Shown: positions 55,864 to 64,000 of the stretch, one piece after another | How the letters are laid out: the number at the start of each line of letters is the position of its first letter | Position numbering within the stretch: the stretch's first letter is position 1 | Assembly: GCF_040869045.1 (NCBI RefSeq) | Contig: NC_090319.1 | Coordinates: forward strand, 381,501,601 to 381,565,600 | Direction of reading: 5' to 3' | DNA from: Eurosta solidaginis | Lineage: Eukaryota > Arthropoda > Insecta > Diptera > Tephritidae | Length of the DNA: 64,000 nt | Position numbers and translations under genes: made by a program | Notes under the pieces: generated by a model | What the model was told of the DNA's origin: nothing | The model's input: the letters and a program-made list of their open reading frames with translations, nothing else | Database searches by the model: none

Positions 55864-58429
55864 TATACTCAGTTGAGCAGAGCTCACAGAGTATATTAAC
55901 TTTGATTGGATAACGGTTGGTTGTACAGGTATAAAGGAATCGAGATAGATATAGACTTCCATATATCAAAAACATCAGTATCGAAAAAAATTCGATTGAG
56001 CCATGTCCGTTCGTCCGTCCGTCCGTCTGTCCGTTAACACGATAACTTGAGTAAATTTTGAGGTATCTTGATGAAATTTGGTACGTAGGTTCCTGCGCAT
56101 TCATCTCAGATCGCTATTTAAAATGAACGATATTGGACAATAATCACGCCCACTTTTTCGATAACGAAAATGGAAAAAGTGCGATAATTCATTACCAAAT
56201 ACGGATTAAAGGATGAAACTTGGTAGGTAAGTTGAACTTATGACGCAGAATAGAAAACTAGCAAAATTCTGGACAATGGGCGTGGCACCGCCCACTTTTA
56301 AAAGAAGGAAATTTAGAAGTTTTCAAGCTGTAATTTGGCAGTCGTTGAAGATATCATGATGCAATTTGGCAGGAACGTTACTCTTATTACTATATGTCTG
56401 CTTAATAAAAATTAGCAAAATCGGAGAACGACCACGCCCACTTTTTAAAAATTTGTTTATTTAATTCAAATTTTAAAAGAAAAGTTAATATCTTTACAGT
56501 ATATAAGTAAATTATGTCAACGTTCAATTCCAGTAATTATATGGTGCAACAAAATACAAAAATAAAAGAAAATTTCAAAATGGGCGTGGCTCCGCCCTTT
56601 TTCATTTAATTTGTCTAGGATACTTTTAACGCCATAAGTCGAACAAAAATTAACCAATCATTGTGAAATTTGGTAGAGGCTTAGCTCCTAGGACGATAAC
56701 TGTTTTCTGTGAAAAAGGACGAAATCGGTTGAAGCCACCCCCAGTTTTTATACACAGTCGACCGTCTGTCCTTCCGCCCGGCCCTTAACACGACAACTTG
56801 AGCAAAAATCGATATATACTAAACTCAGTTCCCGTACTTATCTGAACTCACTTTGTATTGGTGTAAAAAATGGCCGAAATCCGACTAAGACCACGCCCAC
56901 TTTTTCGATATCGAAAATTACGAAAAATGATAAAAATGCCATAATTATATACCAAATACGAAAAAATTGTATTGGACTATTGACGCAAAATATAACTTTA
57001 GAAAAAAACTTGGTAAAATGGGTGTGACACCTACCATATTAAGTAGAAGAAAATGAAAAAGTTCTGCAGTGCGAAATAAAAAACCCTTGAAATCTTGGCA
57101 GGTATTACATATATAAATAAATTAGCGGTATCCAACAGATGATGTTCTGGGTCACCCTGGTACACATTTTGGTCGATATCTCGAAAACGCCTTCACATAT
57201 ACAACTAAGGGTCACTCCCTTTTAAAACCCTCATTAATACCTTTAATTTGATACCCATATCGTACAAACACATTCTAGAGTCACCTCTGGTCCACGTTTA
57301 TGGCGATATTTCGAAAAGGCGTCCACCTATAGAACTAAGGCCCACGCCCTTTTAAAATACTCATTAACACCTTTCATTTGATACCCATATTGTACAAACG
57401 CATTCTAGAGTCACGCCTGGTCCACGTTTATGGCGATATCCCGAAAAGGCGTCCACCCATAGAACTAAGGCCCACTCCCTTTTAAAATACTTATTAACAC
57501 CTTTCGTTTGATACCCATATTGTACAAACGCATTCTAGAGTCAACCCTGGTCCACTTTTATAACGATATTCCGAAAAGGCGTCCACCTATAGAACTAAGG
57601 CCCACTCCTTTTTAAAACTCTCATTAGTACCTTTAATTTTATACCCATATCGTACAAAGACATTCTAGAGTCAGCCATGGTCCACATTTATGGCGATATC
57701 TCGAAAAGGCGTCCACATATAGAACTAAGGCCCACGCCCTTTTAAAATACTCATTAACACCTTTCATTTGATACCCATATTGTACAAACGCATTCTAGAG
57801 TCACGCCTGGTCCACGTTTATGGCGATATCCCGAAAAGGCGTCCACCCATAGAACTAAGGCCCACTCCCTTTTAAAATACTTATTAACACCTTTCGTTTG
57901 ATACCCATATTGTACAAACGCATTCTAGAGTCAACCCTGGTCCACTTTTATAACGATATTCCGAAAAGGCGTCCACCTATAGAACTAAGGCCCACTCCCT
58001 TTTAAAATACTCATTAACACCTTTGAGTTGATACCCATATAGTACAAACAAATTCTAGAGTCACCCCTGGTCCACCTTTATGGCGATATCTCGAAAAGGC
58101 GTCCACATATAGAACTAAGGCCCACGCCCTTTTAAAATACTCATTAACACCTTTCATTTGATACTCATATCGTACAAACAAATTCTAGAGTCACCCCTGG
58201 TCCATCTTTATGGCGATATCTCGAAAAGGCGTCCACCTATAGAACTTAGGCCCACTCCCTTTTAAAATTATCATTAACACATTTCATTTGATACCCATAT
58301 AGTACAAACACATTCCAGGGTTACCCTAGGTTCTTTTTACAACATGGTGATTTTCCCTTACTTTGTCTCCACAGCTCTCAACTGAGTATGTAATGTTCGG
58401 TTATACCCGAACTTAGCCTTCCTTACTTG
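55864..58429 (+). mobile_element. HINE-like family B, copy 4 (complete, long homogeneous array)
   Basis: Starts with ATACTCAGTTGAG (55,865-55,877) and ends with its exact complement (58,377-58,389), hairpin GTTCGGTTATACCCGAAC (58,395-58,412) and terminus CTTACTTG at about 58,429 before TT. It has a GACG-type microsatellite (GTCCGTCCGTCCGTCTG, about 56,010-56,030), GC-box modules and a 130-bp array. It interrupts a pyrimidine tract, which shows the empty site clearly. It is oriented opposite to copies 1-3. Confidence 0.8.
57170..58325. repeat. 130-bp minisatellite, about 9 units, with 390-bp higher-order repeat
   Basis: Exact spacing of 130 bases between successive GCGATAT/ACGATAT blocks (57,303; 57,433; 57,563; 57,693; 57,823; 57,953; 58,083; 58,213). 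About 278 bases starting at 57,331 recur without visible change starting at 57,721, a three-unit shift. Confidence 0.9.
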
Positions 58430-59230
58430 TTACTATTAGTTTTACTCTTATCCTTAATCCTACCCCTACCCTAATTGTTACTCTAACTCTTTCTCTTTCG
58501 ACTATTTTTTCTCTCTCTCAATTACAATCGATCTTACTTCTGCTATGCTCATTCAAGGCCCTGGTAAACTTGCCATATCTTTATAAAACATCTTCTCCCA
58601 CCAGCCTTACGGAAATCGATGTAATTGCTGTAGTCGTAACCATAACGTAGCCAACTAATTTTTCTTTTAATCGATCTATTTATTTGAGTTGGTGAACATA
58701 GTAACTTTCTGGAAGTCTTTTTTTTTTGCTTTGGATACGTTTTGACTACGTGACTTATTATTTGCCCAATTTGTTAAACTTTTTTGTGTTTTCTTCTTTT
58801 TTTATGAAATAATCACAGTTTTTAGGTTGAGGCACCAATAATCGATGTCAGCAGATTTGGCTAAGTGAAAATATATATATGACCAAGGCGTTATGACTGA
58901 GGCAACTTTGACAGGGCCCTTTACCGTTACTCCAATTAACTACCACTTTTTCTCTCACTTGAACTCTTGCTCTTACACTTAATGAATTTTCTTCCCTTTC
59001 CTATCTTTATATCACTTTTTCCATTCCTCTAGTTCCTCTCTCCTTTTGTTTTCCTCTCTTTGTTTACCTTTCGGTGGTTTTAACCTCCTTTCCATTTACT
59101 TTTTTCCATTTTCCATGCCCACTCGCTTTCCCTTTATTTTTCGCTTTCACTTTCCCCTGCTTCTCTTTTCGTTCGTTTCACTTCTCATTCATTTCTCTTC
59201 GTCTTTCTTTTCCAGACCCTTGTACTTCTT
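58430..59230. repeat. Pyrimidine-rich DNA, right of the HINE insertion
   Basis: The C/T-rich strand bias seen left of the HINE resumes (CCTACCCCTACCCTAATTG, CTCTTTCTCTTTCG, later CTTTCCCCTGCTTCTCTTTTC), with a mixed stretch around 58,560-58,900. The ORF at 59,046-59,315 is compositional. Confidence 0.5.
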
Positions 59231-59511
59231 TCAAGTTAAAATTTTGACATTTTTTTCAAATGTTGTCAGAAAAAAGCGACAAACAGATTGCTCCCATTCT
59301 AGAGAATGTGCCTAACACAAATAGGCGAAATCGTACCTCGAACAAGGGCCAAGTTCACTGCTACAAGACGAAGAAGAAGTAAGAGATGTAAGAACTTAAA
59401 AAATATAGTAGGAAAAGACAATAGACAGCATATTTATCAGAAATAACTTTATTTACATGCTGTTCACATCTGAATTGTTACTTGTAAAATATAAATTGAT
59501 AATTGACATCT

Positions 59512-59690
59512 AAAATGGGTGTGGGATCGCCCTTTTTTCAACAAGAACCTGCCTATGTTTACAGAGCCATAAATGGAAGGTGAATTAATAAACTGTAACC
59601 AAATTTGTTACACATTGTTCCCTTTTACAGAGAAATATTTCCTGTAAAAAGGATTGTAATCGATTAAGGGCCATGCGGCAAGACGAAAAC
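59512..59690 (-). mobile_element. Decayed HINE family A fragment
   Basis: AAATGGGTGTGGGATCGCCC, CCTATGTTTACAGAGCCATA, GTGAATTAATAAACTGTAAC and CGATTAAGGGCCATGC follow in order the body of family A (AAATGGGCGTGGCACCGCCC, TCTATGTTTCGGGAGCCATA and so on). It is much diverged and both ends are lost. Same sequence orientation as 34,350-34,520. Confidence 0.5.
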
Positions 59691-60018
59691 AACGAAAATA
59701 ACGTACTTAAATTTTCTTTATGTAAGTCAAAAATTAAACTTTTAAGTAAGCATTCGCTATTTTCAAGCACGAACTCACATAATATTTTTACTAGCAACAC
59801 TTCCAAATTTCAAATAATAAATTAGTCACATACTAAATCCTCCTCCAAAGGATTAACAAAAAAGATAATTTATGAAATTAAAAGCCAGCAAACGCCGCCG
59901 ATATGATAAGGGAGGGAATGTTTAGCTGATAAATAGTGGGACAGCTGACAAAGCGATAAGAAAATCAATATATCGGTTAAGCATTAGAATAAATATTTGA
60001 AGTATTTGTATATGTATG
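59691..60018. other. Unassigned AT-rich DNA
   Basis: No recognised feature. Confidence 0.3.
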
Positions 60019-60492
60019 ATGTACATTAGACTGGGTCGATTTATTAACCGATATCGCGCCATCGATTTTTCGATAGGATTTGGGCTCAGGAAAAAAAGTT
60101 CCACTACGCATACCCAAAAAAATAATTTTCGAGCCAGCGAAATTTTATTTTTTTCACTTTTTTCGACATTGATTTTTAAAGTTTTTCATTGTAAAATTTC
60201 CATGTAGACCCTGTCCGACCCCAAAATGTTCAAAAAACCTTTATCGACAACGTTTTTATCGGACATTTGTGGGTCGGACAGGGTATACATATGAACATTT
60301 TTTTAGTAGGTCATGAAAAACCCTTACAACGCAAAGTGGAAAAAGTCAAAAAAATGCAATTTCGCAGGCTCGAAAATTATTTTGTTGGGTATGCATAGTG
60401 GAACTTTTTTCCTGAGCACAAATCCTATCGAAAAATCGTTGGTGCGATATCGGTTAACTTTCGTCCATACAAATCGACCCACCCTAATGTAC
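60019..60492. mobile_element. Inverted-repeat element G, complete, arms ~130 bp
   Basis: Arms contain ACATTAGACTGGGTCGATTT, CGATATCGCGCCATCGATTT, TTTGGGCTCAGGAAAAAAAG, TTCCACTACGCATACCC and TTTTCGAGCC. The right arm is the complement, ending AATCGACCCACCCTAATGT. Differences between arms show moderate age. The loop (about 60,150-60,345) holds its own small inverted pair around TGTCCGACCC/GGGTCGGACA. A single arm of the same family is at 39,862-39,978. No ORF. Confidence 0.8.
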
Positions 60493-61299
60493 ATATGTAG
60501 GTTTATATTTTATGTAGACAAAAGTAAATATAGGCAAAGTACTATATACATATATATATTGACTGTTCATATTTCTGAAATTCATTTGTGGAGGAAAATG
60601 AAAAAAGTAGCAACTAATAGGATTTGTAAATACGTGCATGCTTAGAAAATATCGATAAATATTTATGTATATATATCGACATTCCTGCTTATAAATAAAT
60701 CGTTACACAAATAAACTAGAAAAACAAAGCACAGTAGAAACAAGTAAACGCATTTACAATAAGAAAATTTATGACATGAGCCGATCGACAATTTCAATGG
60801 AGGGTATAGCTATGACAAGCCGACTGACTAACTGGCTAAAGCAGCAATCTCTTGTAGACGAGTTTCAAAAAAAAAAATTTCACCTATCTGTTTTAATATT
60901 AATTATGAAAATTGCTTTTAATAGTTATTTTTTTATTTTTATTTTTTGCTCTGAATATAACATTTATTTTTCAAGCTTTTTTATTTCGCTCAGTAAATAA
61001 CAGTAATTAAAAATGAAGTTTTAGAAGCATAAGGAAAAATCGAAAAACAATAGTTACTATGTCAAAAACTCTTAAAGGAACTGTTATTTTCCGATCAAAA
61101 CATATAACACGAAAAATAACTGTCATTTTTGGAGCGAGAAGTAAGACTCAAAAAATAACTATTAAAACGCGATGTATGTATTTAGTTAAACACAAAAAAA
61201 TAAAAACCAGGTCAAGCGGACTCATTTAAATGGGGGTGGGTTAGGTACTTGGTCCTTTCGCAACTTGGTCAGAAAAGATTTAAGGTTTGGTGACATTAG
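60493..61299. other. Unassigned AT-rich DNA
   Basis: No recognised feature. Confidence 0.3.
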
Positions 61300-61301
61300 T
61301 A

Positions 61302-61660
61302 TAACCAAAGACTTTTGAAAGAATAAATATGTTGCATGCGCGAAAAATAGTGTGAAGCAACCTTCACAAAACTCTAGTAGGTCACATTCACCACTCACCA
61401 CAGCAGAATTTGTTAAACTACCACGGTCTGTGTTTCTTATTTAACATTATTTGTACATATTTTATTCAGCTAATCTGTTCAGAATTTTAACTTTTACTCT
61501 CTAAAACTCTAACCACTGTTTTTGTGTGTTTAAATTATGTTAAAAATTGTGTTAAAGTTTGTGGTGTGATGGAAGTGACCTACTAGAATTTTATGAAGCT
61601 CCGCTGCTTTCCACTGAAGTTCGCGCATGCACCATCTTATTCTTTCAAAAATCTTTGGTA
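61302..61660. mobile_element. Inverted-repeat MITE, imperfect arms ~95 bp
   Basis: Left arm ACCAAAGAC...GAAAGAATAAATATG, GCATGCGCGAA and CTCTAGTAGGTCAC. The right arm reads GTGACCTACTAGAAT, TTCGCGCATGCACC and ATTCTTTCAAAAATCTTTGG. The bases just outside (ATA on each side) could be a short target duplication. About 360 bp, no ORF. Confidence 0.65.
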
Positions 61661-62069
61661 TAACTAGAGTTACATATATGTATCTTTGCCTTGGTAACTG
61701 AAAGCAAGTAGCGCCCGCGCAGAGTTGTTATCGCTTAGAAATTATGCACACGTAAACCCTGCAAAAATTGCGAGCACTCCATGCATGCATGTATGGATTA
61801 CTCGCTATGGACCAAGCGAGTGCTCCAAAATTAACCACAATTCATACAAAACATATGGTCCAATTAAAATTGCGATGTCCTATGACTGGACCATATACTC
61901 CAGCTCCGCATTACATCAGAGTAATCCATGGAGTACCCTCAGTCCAATAAACATCGTGTAGTGATTACAATCGTTAAAAACGAGCAATGATCGGCTTACA
62001 ATATGTTCGTGTTGGAACATGAGTTGGTCCATTGCAGCATTACAGTGGAGTATAATGGTATGTACTCCA
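61661..62069. other. Unassigned DNA
   Basis: Less AT-rich, with repeated TGGACCATA/GGTCCA words in both orientations, which may be inverted-repeat remains. No gene recognised. Confidence 0.3.
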
Positions 62070-62137
62070 GTGGACCACATGATCCAACGATTCTTGCAGG
62101 GAAGTGGACCACATGATCCAACGATTCTTGCAGGGAA
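62070..62137. repeat. Perfect 34-bp tandem duplication
   Basis: Two identical, adjacent 34-base copies beginning GTGGACCACATGATCC and ending CTTGCAGGGAA. Confidence 0.95.
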
Positions 62138-62310
62138 ATACATAGATTTACAGACACATAAAAACCTACATAAACATATGTATGATTTAGATTTTTATAT
62201 ATTTTTGTTGTTGTTGTTAGAGCCGGTAAGTAAAACTCGGTTTCGTCTCTTTAAAAAAATGTATGCTTATGTATGCGTCACACATGCGCACAACGAGGCT
62301 ATTAAAAAAA

Positions 62311-62890
62311 CAAGTAAGGAAGGCTAAGTTCGAGTGTAACCGAACATTACATACTTAGCTGAGAGCTTTGGAGACAAATGTTCGAGTTGAATGTTGACAT
62401 AATTTACTTATATATATATATACTGTAAAGATATTCAATTTTTGTTAAAATTTTACTTAAAAAGATTGTTCAAAACTTTACTAATTTTCTATTCTGCGTC
62501 ATAAGGTCAACACACCTACCAAGTTTCGTCGCTTTATCCGTCTTTGGTAATGAATAATCGCACTTTTTCGGTTTTTCGAAATTTTCGATATCGAAAAAGT
62601 GGGCGTGGTTATAGTCCGATTTCGTTCATTTTAAATAGCGATCTGAGATGAGTGACCAGAATCTTACACACCAAATTTCATTACGATACCTCAAAATTTA
62701 CTCAAGCTATCGTGTTCACGGACAGACGGACGGACGGGCATGGCTAAATGAATTTCTTTTTTCGCCCAGATCATTGATCATTTTGATATATAGAACTCTA
62801 TATCTATCTCGATTAGTTTATGCCGTTAAGGGGTGCCGTTATGCAAACACAATTAATATAATCTGTGAGCTCTGCTCAGATGAGTATAAA
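62311..62890 (-). mobile_element. HINE-like family B, copy 5 (internally deleted)
   Basis: Both ends remain: CAAGTAAG terminus at 62,311, a hairpin weakened by one change (TTCGAGTGTAACCGAA) and ACTTAGCTGAG. The other end has a GACG microsatellite (about 62,723-62,740) and CTCAGATGAGTAT. The 130-bp array and much of the body are deleted, leaving about 580 bp. The TTTTCGATATCGAAAA palindrome (about 62,582) and GTGGGCGTGG module are kept. Confidence 0.75.
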
Positions 62891-64000
62891 AATACAAATA
62901 CATATATAAAACTACAAACGTAAATACCTGAACAATTGAAAAACAACAACTAGCTGATATACTAGAGAAAAAACATATATAAATAAATATTGTATAAAGG
63001 GACAAACAGCCGACATAACCCACAGGAAGTTGTGAGTAGCTCAGTGAGGGAGAGCAACGAGCCGTTAAGGAGTATGATTGAAACGTGAGGTGTGTAAATA
63101 AGTGATATCTTGTAAGTAAATAAATGTTTATGCAAAAAAAAAAACAAAATACGATAAAAGTCAGCACAGGAAATGACAATTGATGACCCATGATGTAGAC
63201 GTAGACGTTGACGACGCGCCAATTGTCAATTTTTAAACGCGGTACCCGATGGATTAGCGATAAGGATAGCAGCAAATGAGGTTGTTATTGTAAGAACTAT
63301 GAAGAAATGGGAAATAAAATGAAATTTAAAATGGAAGTATGCCATATTGGACTCAGACATGTCATCAACAAGCACTTATTAGGTAAAGAATCGGTGGTCC
63401 AAGCCTACAGAAGGCACATCTTACTTAAGAACGAGCTTCTTCCTCACACTGGACATATTAAGTCTATATGAGGTCTTCATTGACCGGCCAGTTCAACGAA
63501 AACTCTATCGGCCATATAAAAGTACATTGGAAAATGTTTAAAACTATAAGATCTTTTATAATATAATTTGGGAAGTATAATGCCTAATAAATTAGCAACA
63601 GATATAAAGAAAATGTATAACTTTCAAAGAAGCTACAAAGACAGTATGAACTTAAAATACCAAAAATTATTTTTCTTGCAGTGTGTCCCACAGCTATACA
63701 AAATACACATCAATAGCAATTTCTATCGGAGCAAAACAAAACACCCAAAATACCTGATAAACCATATGATAACAGTTTCACAATGAGAAATACAAACAAT
63801 ACTACATATTTTGTGTGCGGAATAATTGTATTGTAGGAATTCCATTTTCATGCCCGTCATCGTGTCACGCCTATAATTGGGTTATCAATTGAAGTATGTG
63901 AGTAGCATTAGTTAGGAGCGTCAATTACCAGAGATGAAACAAGAAAGGCAATATGTACTAAGAGATAATTATTCAACATTCATAACGGAATAAGTTGTAT
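62891..64000. other. Unassigned AT-rich DNA to window end
   Basis: No recognised repeat or gene. The 140-codon minus ORF at 62,853-63,275 begins in unremarkable sequence, ends in the HINE copy and has no recognisable domain. Confidence 0.35.

Noticed and set aside
55541..55913. Overlapping ORFs rich in S, L and F in two frames
   Set aside because: They are translations of a polypyrimidine tract and run into a transposon end.
62853..63275. 140-codon minus ORF, the longest in the window
   Set aside because: Low-complexity hydrophobic sequence from AT-rich DNA, ending inside a HINE copy. No domain seen.

Overview
The window looks like insect nuclear DNA, most likely a higher fly of the fruit-fly (Tephritidae) type. 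It is AT-rich throughout, has no run of long ORFs, and is packed with short non-autonomous transposons, degenerate minisatellites, a tRNA-derived SINE and eroded non-LTR retrotransposons of kinds common in fly introns and intergenic DNA. The species call is inference from remembered repeat families; no database was searched. I found no intact protein-coding gene, tRNA, rRNA or CRISPR array. Nearly all listed ORFs are chance frames in repeats.

The dominant class (about ten copies) is a set of 0.3-2.8 kb elements with short subterminal inverted repeats, a hairpin about 20 bp from one end, a shared CTT(T)ACTTG terminus next to T-rich DNA, an internal GACG microsatellite and often a 130-bp minisatellite. 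These are the marks of Helentron-associated (HINE/DINE-1-like) elements. I call three families: A (1.3, 8.6, 28.0/30.3 and 33.6 kb, plus an old piece at 59.5 kb), B (5.7, 14.7, 25.7, 55.9 and 62.3 kb) and C (52.4 kb).

The second theme is palindromes. There is a 2,234-bp foldback element at 28.0-30.25 kb, built of 141-bp units arranged 9 against 7, with a 9-bp target duplication inside a family A element. Long inverted-repeat elements lie at 18.2, 40.0-41.8, 42.9, 50.0, 60.0 and 61.3 kb. Two smaller ones (36.8 and 46.2 kb) have 14-15 bp target duplications and hammerhead-ribozyme-like cores, as in Penelope-like retroelements. Several long palindromes sit beside minisatellites that share one core, TGCATTGTCATCGGGTTCTG or its complement (10.6-11.1, 19.9, 38.4-39.2, 40.3, 43.7-44.4, 47.8-48.0, 49.4-49.7 kb). 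I think these are one modular, possibly undescribed, superfamily. Some arrays repeat a motif very close to the CTCF binding consensus.

Retroelement remains include an RNase H/zinc-knuckle tail of a non-LTR element at 12.6-13.8 kb, split by a 403-bp SINE-like insertion with a 10-bp duplication. A second copy of that insertion at 41.95 kb has a 16-bp duplication. There is also a reverse-transcriptase C-terminus at 31.75-32.03 kb, a solo LTR at 36.2-36.8 kb with an ATAT duplication, and small coding scraps at 49.75 and 50.46 kb. Stretches between these are AT-rich DNA in which I recognise nothing.
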